Assembly (NCBI GenBank): GCA_018266475.1
Contig: JAFEAI010000266.1
Span: 1-48,286, forward strand
Reading direction: 5' to 3'
Length of the DNA stretch: 48,286 nucleotides
Source: Bacteroidota bacterium
Lineage (GTDB): Bacteria > Bacteroidota > Bacteroidia > Flavobacteriales_F > PHOS-HE28
In this document: positions 7,138 to 15,002 of the stretch, in pieces
Layout of the letters: each line of letters starts with the position of its first letter
How positions within the stretch are numbered: the first letter of the stretch is position 1
Program-made: the position numbers and the translations under genes
The notes under the pieces: generated by a model
What the model saw: the letters and a program-made list of their open reading frames with translations, nothing else
Told to the model about the DNA's origin: nothing
Databases searched by the model: none

Positions 7138-8156
7138 TGAAAGGCTGGTGGTGGAAGGGAATTTCGGTGGCACTGTTGCTCTATGTGGTGGTGGTGGGCC
7201 TGCGGACCCGCCTGGGGCCCACGCTGGTGCATGCCTCCATCGACCGCATCGCACCGGGCGGGGCGAGCTTGGAGGCCACGGGCTACAACACGCACTTTCT
7301 GCGGGAAACGCCGCAGGCATGGCTTGAAAATGACGGGCAGCGCATTTGCGCCACGCACGTGGAAGTGGTCTCCAACAATTCGTTCAAAGCCGACTTCAAC
7401 GTGCCGGCCGGCCTGCGCAGCAACCTCACCAGCCTGTGGGCCTGGGATGCGAAGGACGGCCCCTTGGTGCTGCGCGACGCCTTCTTCACCGAGGGCCTGG
7501 GCCAAGGCATGGCCGGGGAAAGCTGCACCGTGGGCAGCGCCCCGCGCAAGGGGTTCAACTTCCCCAACCGCTCCATCCTCAACGAAACCATCCGCAACCT
7601 GTTCTTCCATGTGCCCATGTGGTTCACCATGATGGTGCTGATGACCATTGCCTTTTGGCAAAGCCTGATGGTGCTGCGCACGGGCGATCCCGCGGCGGAC
7701 CGCAAGGCCCTGGCCGCCGTGGACGTAAGCCTGCTCTTTGCCGCACTTGGGCTGATCACCGGCAGCATTTGGGCGCGTGCCACCTGGGGTGACTGGTGGA
7801 CCAGTGACCCCAAGCTCAACGGCGCCGCGGTAACCGTGCTGATCTATGCCGCCTACCTGATCCTGCGCGGATCGGTGCCCGACCCCCACAAACGCGCACG
7901 CCTCGCAGCCATCTACAACATCTTCGCATTTGCGCTCATGCTGGTGTTCACCATGGTGCTGCCCCGGCTTACCGACAGCCTGCACCCCGGCAATGGCGGC
8001 AATCCCGCCTTCAGCCAGTACGACCTGGACAGCAGCCTGCGCGCCGTATTCTACCCCGCCGTGGCAGGCTGGGTGCTGCTGGGGCTGTGGGCGTACGACC
8101 TGCAGCGGCGCTATGCCCGACTAAAACACTTGGCCGATGAAGTCAACGATCGTTAA
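7137..8156 (+). CDS. ccmC: CcmC-like heme-handling protein with an extra extracytoplasmic region
   Basis: A 339-residue protein; classical CcmC is near 240. One membrane segment (about 8-22) is followed by some 120 residues with no membrane segment and no fold I recognise, then by the CcmC-like core. Core features are HVPMWF (158-163), containing the first conserved His; the tryptophan-rich signature WGDWWTSDPK (217-226), in which the usual WxWD is WTSD; and SLHPG, containing the second His. CcmC places heme with CcmE at the outer face of the inner membrane. The gene overlaps ccmB at its start and ccmD at its end. The extra domain and altered signature deserve checking against other Bacteroidota CcmC/CcsA proteins. 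Confidence 0.82.
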   Translation: MKGWWWKGISVALLLYVVVVGLRTRLGPTLVHASIDRIAPGGASLEATGYNTHFLRETPQAWLENDGQRICATHVEVVSNNSFKADFNVPAGLRSNLTSLWAWDAKDGPLVLRDAFFTEGLGQGMAGESCTVGSAPRKGFNFPNRSILNETIRNLFFHVPMWFTMMVLMTIAFWQSLMVLRTGDPAADRKALAAVDVSLLFAALGLITGSIWARATWGDWWTSDPKLNGAAVTVLIYAAYLILRGSVPDPHKRARLAAIYNIFAFALMLVFTMVLPRLTDSLHPGNGGNPAFSQYDLDSSLRAVFYPAVAGWVLLGLWAYDLQRRYARLKHLADEVNDR

Positions 8157-8391
8157 CCGCCTGATCGCCGTCATGGCCCTGCTGGCCTGTGCGGTGGCTA
8201 CCTTCGCAGCACCCGGAACGCCGGGCTGGCTGGAGGAAAAGATGTACGCATCGGGCAAGATCAACACCGTGGTGATGGTGGTGGGCGTGGTGCTCGTCGG
8301 CATTGCAGCCTGGATGTTCAGCCTGGACCGCAGGCTGGGGAATTTGGAAAAGCGGATCCATGACCGCGGCACGCAGCACAAAGCAAACTAA
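8137..8391 (+). CDS. ccmD: CcmD-like small membrane protein
   Basis: An 84-residue protein with an N-terminal hydrophobic segment (about 6-25, possibly a signal peptide ending TFAAPG) and a second one (about 43-62, INTVVMVVGVVLVGIAAWMF), followed by a charged tail DRRLGNLEKRIHDR. The tail and the position between ccmC and ccmE fit CcmD, which stabilises the CcmABC complex and helps release holo-CcmE. The start overlaps the ccmC end by 20 bases, and the stop is two bases before the ccmE ATG. Short size limits certainty, but context is strong. Confidence 0.75.
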   Translation: MKSTIVNRLIAVMALLACAVATFAAPGTPGWLEEKMYASGKINTVVMVVGVVLVGIAAWMFSLDRRLGNLEKRIHDRGTQHKAN

Positions 8392-8392
8392 C

Positions 8393-8788
8393 ATGAAACG
8401 CAGCCATCTCATCGCCCTTGTGATCATCGCCGTGGCCGTGGCCGCGCTGGTCGGCTCCCTGAGCGACAGCAGCAGCTATGCCAGCCTTTCCGAGGCCTTT
8501 GACAAGCCAGGCAAGGAATTCCATGTGGTGGGCACGCTGGACCGCTCGCAACCGATCATCTACGAACCCAGCGTGAACGCCAGCCTCACCACCTTCTCCA
8601 TGGTGGACCTCAACGGCAAGAAGTGCAAGGTGAACCTGGCCATGGCCAAGCCCAACGACCTGGAGCGCAGCGAGCGCCTGGTCCTCATCGGCAAGGCCGG
8701 CGGCAACGGTGAGTTCGAGGCCAAGGACATGCTGCTGAAGTGCCCCAGCAAATACAACGAGGAAAACAAGGTGACCGCCGGCCTTTAG
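8393..8788 (+). CDS. ccmE: Cytochrome c-type biogenesis protein CcmE, CxxxY variant
   Basis: A 131-residue heme chaperone. An N-terminal membrane anchor (about 5-22) is followed by an OB-fold domain. The heme-attachment site reads LLKCPSKY (114-121), so C117 occupies the place of the covalent His and Y121 the axial Tyr. Most CcmE proteins have HxxxY; a CxxxY class is known from Desulfovibrio and archaea. It accepts heme from CcmABCD and passes it to CcmF for apocytochrome maturation. I chose the ATG at 8393, which gives the anchor directly; the longer frame reads through ccmD. Last gene before a repeat-bearing spacer and ccmF. Confidence 0.88.
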   Translation: MKRSHLIALVIIAVAVAALVGSLSDSSSYASLSEAFDKPGKEFHVVGTLDRSQPIIYEPSVNASLTTFSMVDLNGKKCKVNLAMAKPNDLERSERLVLIGKAGGNGEFEAKDMLLKCPSKYNEENKVTAGL

Positions 8789-8790
8789 TC

Positions 8791-8962
8791 GATCAGATGA
8801 TCAGAAAATCAGATGTTCAGATGATGGAATGCCTTGGATGCGAATTTGACCGGACGATCCTTTTCAAAGGCTCTTTCAGCGGTCTCCCGAAGGGGGCCCT
8901 GAGGCAACGTAACTTACTGATCGTCTGATTTTCTGATCTTCTGATTTTCTGATCCTCTGATC
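8791..8962. repeat. Mirrored TCAGAT/ATCTGA repeat clusters flanking a roughly 95-base core
   Basis: The left cluster (8791-8823) contains GATCAGAAAATCAG at 8799-8812. The right cluster (8917-8962) contains its exact reverse complement, CTGATTTTCTGATC, twice (8925-8938 and 8941-8954, 16 bases apart), plus shorter CTGATC pieces. The core between them is not repetitive and has no ORF. The element fills most of the ccmE-ccmF spacer. It resembles a small non-autonomous palindromic insertion or a simple-sequence expansion. Confidence 0.75.
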
Positions 8963-8975
8963 CCCCTTCCGCTCC

Positions 8976-11765
8976 GTGAACAGTTCCATCCAGTACATCG
9001 GTGAGCACGCCTGGGCAGGGCAGCTCGGACATATCTTCACGCTCCTCGCGTTCACCGGCGCCTTGTTGGCCATGGTGGCCTACGTGCTGCATGCGCGCAC
9101 CGGCGATGCCGGATGGCGCACCGTGGCGCGCTCCGCCTACCGTGTGCAATCGCTTGCCGTGGTGGGCATTGTGGCCACGCTGTTCGTAATGCTGCTCAAC
9201 CACTGGTTCGAGTACGACTATGTATGGAAGCACAGCAACACGGAAATGCCGCTGCGCTACATCGCCAGTTGCTTTTGGGAGGGCCAGGAGGGTTCTTTCC
9301 TGCTCTGGGCCTTTTGGACCACGGTGCTGGGCAACCTGCTGATGCGCAAGGCGGGCACCTGGGAAAGCCCCGTGATGGCCGTATTCTCGCTGGTGCAGGC
9401 CTTCCTGGCCACGATGGTGCTGGGCATCTACATCCTGGGCACCAAGGTGGGAAGCAGCCCCTTCCTGCTGGTGCGCGAGCTACCGGAGAACATCGGCCTG
9501 CCATGGACCAAGCTGCCCAACTACCTCGGCCTGATCCCCCAGTTCAAGGACGGCCGCGGGCTGAACCCCCTGCTGCAGAACTATTGGATGGTGATCCATC
9601 CGCCCATCCTCTTCCTGGGCTTCGCCTCCACCCTGGTGCCGTTCGCCTTCGCCATTGCGGGCCTCACCACGCGGCGCTTCAAGGAATGGATGGCCCCTGC
9701 CCTGCCGTGGACCTTCTTCTCCATCGGCATCCTGGGGCTGGGCATCCTGCTGGGCGGGGCGTGGGCCTATGAATCGCTGAGCTTCGGCGGCTTCTGGGCC
9801 TGGGACCCGGTGGAAAACGCCTCGCTGGTGCCGTGGATCACCTTAGTGGGCGCAGGCCACCTGATGCTGATCAACAAGCGCAAGGACACCTCGCTCTTCA
9901 CCACGTTCATCCTCACCCTCACCACCTTCCTGCTGGTGCTCTACAGCACCTTCCTCACCCGCAGCGGCGTACTGGGCGACACCAGCGTACACAGCTTCAC
10001 CGGCGAGGGGATGATGGCCGGCCTGCTGATCTTCCTGTTCAGCTTCGTGGTGCTAAGCGTGTGGGCCATCATCCAGGACCGCGGCGACCGGTGGTTCTAC
10101 CTGGGGCTTTCGCTGCTGATCTTCGCCCTTGGCACGGCCTTGCACGTGGAGGTGGCCGCCATCCTGCTGTTCGGCGCGGCAAGCATTGTGATGACCGTGC
10201 TGGCCTACCGCAAGGGGCCTTTCCAACGCAAGGAGGATGAGGAACTGCTGAGCCGCGAGTTCTGGCTGTTCATCGGCTCGCTGGTGCTTGCATTGAGCGC
10301 GGCACAGATCACCTTCAGCACCTCGGTGCCCGTGTTCAACCTGCTGCTGGCCCCCTTCCAAAGCATGCTGGACGGCCTGCACCACGCCACCGGCTGGGGC
10401 TGGGCGCAGGAACTGGCCAAGGCCAAGCTGGCGCCCCCCGTGGAGGCCAAGGCGCACTTCAACAAATGGCAGGTGCCGTTCGCCTTCATCGTGGCGCTGC
10501 TGGTGGCCATCGGGCAGTACCTGGCCTACAAGAAGACCGGCCGGAAGAAATTCCTCCGCAGCCTGCGCTGGCCGTTCCTGCTTGCCGTGGCGCTCACCGC
10601 CCTGCTGGTGTGGCTGCTGGGCTACCGCTTTTCCGAACTGAACCTGGTGGCCCTGCTGTTCGCCACCCTGTTCGCCGTGCTGGCCAACGTGCTGTACATC
10701 CCCATGGTGCTGAAGGGCAAGCGCGCCAAGGCCGGCCCGTCCATTGCGCACGCCGGCTTCGGCCTGCTGCTGCTGGGGGCGCTCATCAGCATGTCCCGCC
10801 AGGAAAAGATCAGCCGCAACACCTCCGGCCCGGTGCTGAGCTACCTGAACAAGGACTTCAACGACAGGCAGGACATGCTGCTGTACCTGCACGACACGGT
10901 GCCCGTGGGCGAGTTCTTCGTCACCTTCCGGGGCAAGCACCAGGACCGCGTGAACCTGCACTACGACATGGACTACTTCCGCGCCGTGCCCGCCAGCTAC
11001 CATGCAGGCGACACGGTGCGCGTGGGCAACACGTTGTTCACCGCCCGCGACAACCACACCGCCGGCACCCAGTTCCTGCCCGACCAGCCCGCGCACTGGC
11101 AGCCCTTGGAAACCTTCACCCGCCGCGAACTGTGGCGCGCGCGGCTTTGGCGGCCCACCATGCCCGGCCCAAAGCAGTTCGCACTGGAGCCCATGGTGCA
11201 GCTGAACCCCCGCTTCGGCAATGTGGCCGAGCCCAGCACCAAGCACTGGCCGCAGCGCGACCTGTACACCCACATCCGCTATGCCAAGCTGGACAGCGCC
11301 TCGGACGGCTTCATGCCCGAACGGCTTTACGAAAAGAACCTCGGCGACACCATCGTCACCCCCACCTGCATTGTCCTGCTGGACAGCGTGCGCACCATCC
11401 GCGACAGCGTGACCATCAACCGCCTGGGGCCCGACTTCACCGTGTACGTGCTGGACATGCGCGTGCGCGACCTGTACGACGAGCACCGCTGGTTCGAGGC
11501 GCACCCGGTGGTGATCTACCACAAGGACGAGCCCGTGGGCAACAAGGGCTTCGACATCCCCGAGCTGAACGTGAAGTTCGGCTTGGCCACGGTGAAGGGC
11601 AACCGCATCGGGCTGAACATGAGCGAGCGCGAGTTCGTCATCATGCAGGCCATCCTGTTCCCGGGCATCAACATCCTGTGGATCGGGGTGATCCTGATGG
11701 TGCTGGGAACCTTCCATAGCGTGCGGCACCGGGTGGTGCTGATGCGCCGGGGGAAAGACGAGTGA
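8976..11765 (+). CDS. ccmF: Cytochrome c heme lyase subunit CcmF (CcsA superfamily)
   Basis: A 929-residue polytopic membrane protein, longer than the roughly 650 residues of proteobacterial CcmF. Signature segments are WEGQEGSFLLW (101-111), NYWMVIHPPILF (202-213) with conserved H208, and the heme-binding tryptophan-rich motif FGGFWAWDPVENASLVPW (270-287). An extracytoplasmic C-terminal region of about 300 residues lies before a last membrane helix near 890-910. CcmF takes heme from CcmE and attaches it to CxxCH of apocytochromes. The start is GTG at 8976; no closer ATG keeps the first helix. The gene stands 187 bases after ccmE, with repeats between them, and no ccmG/ccmH follows. Confidence 0.93.
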   Translation: MNSSIQYIGEHAWAGQLGHIFTLLAFTGALLAMVAYVLHARTGDAGWRTVARSAYRVQSLAVVGIVATLFVMLLNHWFEYDYVWKHSNTEMPLRYIASCFWEGQEGSFLLWAFWTTVLGNLLMRKAGTWESPVMAVFSLVQAFLATMVLGIYILGTKVGSSPFLLVRELPENIGLPWTKLPNYLGLIPQFKDGRGLNPLLQNYWMVIHPPILFLGFASTLVPFAFAIAGLTTRRFKEWMAPALPWTFFSIGILGLGILLGGAWAYESLSFGGFWAWDPVENASLVPWITLVGAGHLMLINKRKDTSLFTTFILTLTTFLLVLYSTFLTRSGVLGDTSVHSFTGEGMMAGLLIFLFSFVVLSVWAIIQDRGDRWFYLGLSLLIFALGTALHVEVAAILLFGAASIVMTVLAYRKGPFQRKEDEELLSREFWLFIGSLVLALSAAQITFSTSVPVFNLLLAPFQSMLDGLHHATGWGWAQELAKAKLAPPVEAKAHFNKWQVPFAFIVALLVAIGQYLAYKKTGRKKFLRSLRWPFLLAVALTALLVWLLGYRFSELNLVALLFATLFAVLANVLYIPMVLKGKRAKAGPSIAHAGFGLLLLGALISMSRQEKISRNTSGPVLSYLNKDFNDRQDMLLYLHDTVPVGEFFVTFRGKHQDRVNLHYDMDYFRAVPASYHAGDTVRVGNTLFTARDNHTAGTQFLPDQPAHWQPLETFTRRELWRARLWRPTMPGPKQFALEPMVQLNPRFGNVAEPSTKHWPQRDLYTHIRYAKLDSASDGFMPERLYEKNLGDTIVTPTCIVLLDSVRTIRDSVTINRLGPDFTVYVLDMRVRDLYDEHRWFEAHPVVIYHKDEPVGNKGFDIPELNVKFGLATVKGNRIGLNMSEREFVIMQAILFPGINILWIGVILMVLGTFHSVRHRVVLMRRGKDE

Positions 11766-11802
11766 CCCACGTGGGTGCAGTTGTTGCGGGCCTTCAGCCC
11801 GC
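11765..11802 (+). terminator. Hairpins directly after ccmF
   Basis: ACCCACGTGGGT (11765-11776) is a perfect palindrome touching the ccmF stop codon. GCGGGC (11786-11791) and GCCCGC (11797-11802) then form a 6-bp G-C stem with a CTTCA loop, followed by a T-containing run. This is a reasonable terminator for the ccm cluster, though without a clean U-tract. Confidence 0.5.
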
Positions 11803-11857
11803 TTGTGCTGCTTGGGGCGTCCTTTTACGGGCTTTGGTGGGATGGTTGGCCCTGTGA

Positions 11858-11994
11858 ACTTTCCTGGGATCGCTTCGCGCGTGTGGGCCGCTCGCGATAA
11901 CGGTGCGCCGTGGCCCTGCCACAGGGCACCGTCATTGCGAGGCGTTTTGTTGACGTGAAGCGCCAACAAATGCCGAAGCGATCCCAAGAAAGTC
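11858..11994. repeat. 137-bp palindromic element with 20-bp terminal inverted repeats
   Basis: The ends, 11858-11877 and 11975-11994, are inverted repeats matching at 19 of 20 bases. Inside, ACGGTGC and GCACCGT flank a GTGG/CCAC stem, and a CTCGCGATA/TCATTGCGAG pair extends that inner helix imperfectly. The end sequence (GGGATCGCTTCG) and the inner TCATTGCGAG resemble dispersed palindromes seen in many bacterial genomes. There is no transposase ORF. It lies between the convergent ccmF and toxin genes. Confidence 0.75.
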
Positions 11995-12027
11995 TGTAAA
12001 GCGTTCGATCAGAATCACTTCAGCAAG

Positions 12028-12324
12028 TTAAGGGCCGAACCGCTTGCTGGGTTTCCTGCTGGTATGCCGTACCTGATAGACGGTGATCACGTCGCCATCC
12101 ACCACAAAAACCACACGATAGTGAGGGAATCCTTCGACCAGCACATATCGGAATACATTCTTACGCACTTGATAGAAAGGGGCTTCCAGCAGTCCCTTGT
12201 ACGTTTTCTCCAATGCAGCCACGAACCTATCGTCCAATCCAACACGTTGCGATCCATACCAAGCCTTGATCTGCTCAGTTTCCTCCTGTGCCTCATCACG
12301 AACGACCAGGACATGAGCACTCAT
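12028..12324 (-). CDS. ParE/RelE-family toxin of a type II toxin-antitoxin system
   Basis: A 98-residue basic protein with the ParE/RelE layout: an N-terminal helical hairpin (DEAQEETEQIKAWYGSQRVGLDDRFV), VRKNVFRYVLVEGFPHYRV-type beta strands (split here only for description) and the closing DVITVYQVRHTSRKP. ParE members poison DNA gyrase and RelE members cleave mRNA on ribosomes; the absence of clear RelE catalytic residues favours ParE, but this is tentative. Its ATG overlaps the antitoxin stop (12321-12324), the usual antitoxin-first order with translational coupling. Confidence 0.85.
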   Translation of the reverse strand: MSAHVLVVRDEAQEETEQIKAWYGSQRVGLDDRFVAALEKTYKGLLEAPFYQVRKNVFRYVLVEGFPHYRVVFVVDGDVITVYQVRHTSRKPSKRFGP

Positions 12325-12566
12325 TTGCCCGAGTTCCGGAGCCGCCTGAGGGATTCCTCCATGGTATAGGAAGCTCCTTCACCACGGAGATGCCTTGCGC
12401 GACGCAATTCAAGTTCAGCCAGCTCTTCAGCGGTAAAATCCTCGTCGGTCCCCGTATTCTCACGGCGAACTTTATGCAGCAAGGTCCGGATGGCCTCCAG
12501 CACGCCCAGGTCCTGTTCATCCTTGATCATTCGGACGATCTCGGTCTGCAGGTCAATGGCGGTCAT
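12321..12566 (-). CDS. Antitoxin of the ParE/RelE-type module
   Basis: An 81-residue, acidic, helix-rich protein. The central EELAELELRRARHLRGEGASYTMEES part and the C-terminal RRLRNSGK resemble small addiction-module antitoxins that wrap around RelE/ParE toxins; there is no obvious DNA-binding domain. It is the first gene of the pair and overlaps the toxin by four bases. A TATCTTTA sequence (12586-12593, minus strand) is a near-consensus -7 box 20 bases upstream. The module sits next to a palindromic element, as mobile toxin-antitoxin pairs often do. Confidence 0.75.
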   Translation of the reverse strand: MTAIDLQTEIVRMIKDEQDLGVLEAIRTLLHKVRRENTGTDEDFTAEELAELELRRARHLRGEGASYTMEESLRRLRNSGK

Positions 12567-12678
12567 GGAGAAGAAGTTGCTTGTGTAAAGATAGGATCCT
12601 TGAACAAAAAGTCCGCAGGGCGCCCATCAAGGCGCCATCAACACCCCCCTATTCCCCTCCCCTTCCGAACTTCGCGCC

Positions 12679-13464
12679 ATGCAAAGCATCTTGATCATCG
12701 GCACGGGGCGTTTGGCGTTCCACCTCGGTCATGCGCTGAAGCATAATGGACTGGGGCTGGCGGGTGTTGCCGGGCGCAATGCCGGGCGCACCGCGAAGTT
12801 GGCGGATAAGCTGGGGTGCGGTGCCTTTGGCCTGCATGGTGCCTTGCCCCCGGCGGGGATGCGCGTGCTCGCGGTGAGTGATGACGCCATCCGGGCCGTG
12901 GCGGAAGCGCTGCCGAAGGACGGCACCCCCGTGATACACCTCAGCGGGTCCAATTCCCTGGACCTGTTGCAGGCGCATGCCCGCCGCGGGGTGATGTGGC
13001 CCATGCACAGCTTTGGCACCGGGGAACCTGCGGACTTCTCCACGATCCCGCTGGTGATCGACGCGGACGATGAAGCCACCTTGGCGTTGGTCCGCAAGGT
13101 GGCCTCCACCCTTTCCGGGCACGTGGTGCAACTGCCCATGGAACAGCGGCAACGCCTTCACCTCAGCGCGGTGATGGCCTCGAACTTCCCCGTGTTCCTG
13201 CTGCGCGAGGCTTCGCGATTGCTCACCGCGCACGGCATTGATGCCACACTGCTGCATCCACTGTGGAAAACCGCTGCGGAAAGGGCGCTCCATGATCCCG
13301 ACAAGGCCGTTACCGGCCCTGCCCGGCGCGGGGATGTGAACACCATGGCCAAGCAACTGGAGCTATTGGCCGATGAACCCGAACTTCGCCGCGCCTATGC
13401 GGCACTGAGCAAGTTGATCCTGCACACCTATCACCCCGAAACCCGTGGCCAACAAGACCTATAA
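12679..13464 (+). CDS. Rossmann-fold and DUF2520 domain protein
   Basis: A 261-residue protein with an N-terminal NAD(P)-binding Rossmann domain (IIGTGRLAFHLG near residue 6, SDDAIRAVAEALP near 70) and a C-terminal helical DUF2520 domain from about 125. It resembles the 6-phosphogluconate dehydrogenase/ketopantoate reductase superfamily, but no substrate is established for this family. Its ATG is preceded by GAACTTCG (12667-12674), a near-consensus -7 box. It overlaps the next gene by 20 bases and opens a run of four genes (DUF2520, KdsC-like, UbiA-family, Maf), an order I recall from many Bacteroidota. Confidence 0.85.
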   Translation: MQSILIIGTGRLAFHLGHALKHNGLGLAGVAGRNAGRTAKLADKLGCGAFGLHGALPPAGMRVLAVSDDAIRAVAEALPKDGTPVIHLSGSNSLDLLQAHARRGVMWPMHSFGTGEPADFSTIPLVIDADDEATLALVRKVASTLSGHVVQLPMEQRQRLHLSAVMASNFPVFLLREASRLLTAHGIDATLLHPLWKTAAERALHDPDKAVTGPARRGDVNTMAKQLELLADEPELRRAYAALSKLILHTYHPETRGQQDL

Positions 13465-13969
13465 GGAGCTCTTAGCCGGCATCCGCACCTTCATGTTCGA
13501 CGTGGACGGCGTGTTCACCAGCGGCCATGTGCTGCTGCACCCCGGGCTGGACCCTGTGCGCAGCTTCTACACGCGGGATGCCTACGCCGTGCAGCATGCG
13601 CTGAAGGAAGGCCTGCGGATCATCGTTATCTCCGGCGGCGTATCACCGGGCGTGGCCGAAAGTTTTGCCCGGCTTGGGGTGGCCGAGTTCTTCCATTCCG
13701 TGGCCAACAAGAACGCCAAGCTGGACGAATTGGTGGCAGGCGGGCTGGACCTGGAGCACACCGCCTACATCGGCGACGACATCCCCGACCTGCGGGTGAT
13801 GCAGCGCGTGGGCCTCCCCTGCTGCCCGGCCGATGCGGCCGAGGAGATCAAGGCCATCAGCCGCTACGTATCGCGCTTCCCCGGCGGTGGCGGCTGCGTG
13901 CGCGACGTGCTGGAGCAGGCCATGAAGGTGCAGGGCAAATGGCTTACCGAACAAGCGCACCACTGGTAG
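13445..13969 (+). CDS. kdsC: KdsC-like HAD phosphatase (3-deoxy-D-manno-octulosonate 8-phosphate phosphatase family)
   Basis: A 174-residue HAD-superfamily hydrolase of the cap-less KdsC type. The catalytic motif FDVDG (18-22) gives nucleophile D19 and general acid D21. ISGG is motif II, and YIGDDIPDLRVM holds the metal-binding acidic residues. KdsC removes phosphate from KDO-8-phosphate in LPS inner-core synthesis; related phosphatases act on sialic acid precursors, so the substrate is inferred. It starts at GTG 13445 inside the end of the DUF2520 gene; no ATG precedes the catalytic motif. The UbiA-family gene follows after one base. Confidence 0.87.
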   Translation: MANKTYKELLAGIRTFMFDVDGVFTSGHVLLHPGLDPVRSFYTRDAYAVQHALKEGLRIIVISGGVSPGVAESFARLGVAEFFHSVANKNAKLDELVAGGLDLEHTAYIGDDIPDLRVMQRVGLPCCPADAAEEIKAISRYVSRFPGGGGCVRDVLEQAMKVQGKWLTEQAHHW

Positions 13970-13970
13970 C

Positions 13971-15002
13971 ATGCTGGCTTTCCTGCGGCTCACCCGGCCA
14001 TTGAACCTGCTGATCATCGCCTTCACCATGGTGGCCATGCGCTACGGCGTGGTGGGCGGTTTTCTCGCGGTAAGCACCGATGAACTGCAAACGCTGGCCA
14101 TGGACCCCGCCGCCACCCTGTTCCAGCAGGTGCCCGGCAACACGTTCGCCCACGGCTTTCCCGCGCTCCTCTTCTGGCTGCTGGTGCTCAGTACCGTGCT
14201 GATCGCTGCGGGCGGCAACGTGCTCAACGACTATTTCGACACCCGGACGGACCGGGTGAACAAGCCCGATGCCGTGATCGTGGGGCGCAGCGTAAACCGC
14301 CGCGCGGCCATGCTCGGCCATTGGGTGCTCACGGCCATCGGCGTGGCCATCGGGCTTTTGGTGGCCTGGCGCGGCGGGCAACCAAGGCTGGCCGCCATTC
14401 CGCTGTTCGCCGCCTTTGCCTTGTGGGCCTACAACACCCGCCTGAAGCGCACCTTCCTGGCGGGCAACGGCTTAGTGGCCGTGCTGGTGGCACTGGTGCC
14501 GCTCACGGTGGGGCTGTACGAGATCCCCGCCTTGCAGCAGATGTACGGGTTGAAGGCCACCGGCACCGCCATCACCGGCGCGCCGGTGGAGATCGAGTTC
14601 GGCTTCCATGGCCTGTGGGCCTGGACCTGGGGCTATACCGCCTTCGCCTTCCTCACCACCCTGGTGCGCGAGCTGCAAAAGGACATGGCGGACATCAAGG
14701 GCGACCAGGCCGACGGCTGCCGCACCGTGCCCATTGTCATGGGCATCGGCTGGGCCAAGGCGATCACCTTGCTGTACCTGGCGGCCACCATCATTGCGCT
14801 GCTCATCGTCCGCTCCCGGATGCTCACCGGCAAGTTCGCCTACTGGTACATCGGTGCCGGGCTGGTGGTGCCGCTGCTGCTTTCGGCGGGGTTCACCTAC
14901 GGCGCCTCCTCGCGCAACCAATTCCTCACCGCGGGCAACATCCTCAAATTGGCCATGGCCATCGGTGTAGCCTCCGCGTTTTTCATGCGCCAATTGCTAT
15001 GA
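13971..15002 (+). CDS. UbiA-family prenyltransferase, geranylgeranylglycerol-phosphate geranylgeranyltransferase-like
   Basis: A 343-residue membrane protein with eight to nine hydrophobic segments. The two aspartate-rich motifs of UbiA enzymes are present: NDYFDTRTD (86-94) and DMADIKGD (238-245), which bind Mg-prenyl diphosphate. The prenyl acceptor cannot be read directly. Bacteroidota copies at this position are usually named after the archaeal lipid enzyme, but a quinone or hopanoid-related role is not excluded. A loop of about 35 residues near 183-215 separates membrane segments. The stop overlaps the maf start as ATGA (14999-15002). Confidence 0.85.
   Translation: MLAFLRLTRPLNLLIIAFTMVAMRYGVVGGFLAVSTDELQTLAMDPAATLFQQVPGNTFAHGFPALLFWLLVLSTVLIAAGGNVLNDYFDTRTDRVNKPDAVIVGRSVNRRAAMLGHWVLTAIGVAIGLLVAWRGGQPRLAAIPLFAAFALWAYNTRLKRTFLAGNGLVAVLVALVPLTVGLYEIPALQQMYGLKATGTAITGAPVEIEFGFHGLWAWTWGYTAFAFLTTLVRELQKDMADIKGDQADGCRTVPIVMGIGWAKAITLLYLAATIIALLIVRSRMLTGKFAYWYIGAGLVVPLLLSAGFTYGASSRNQFLTAGNILKLAMAIGVASAFFMRQLL

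Noticed and set aside
8791-8962. Possible CRISPR or att site
   Set aside because: Repeats are inverted and irregularly spaced; no integrase or cas gene is present.
10053-11987. Minus-strand 644-residue ORF opposite ccmF
   Set aside because: Antisense shadow with low-complexity His/Gln/Gly-rich sequence; ccmF on the plus strand is clear.
12588-12610. Full -33/-7 promoter for the toxin-antitoxin pair
   Set aside because: A -7-like TATCTTTA exists, but the nearest TTG is only 11 bases away, outside the 19-21 base spacing.
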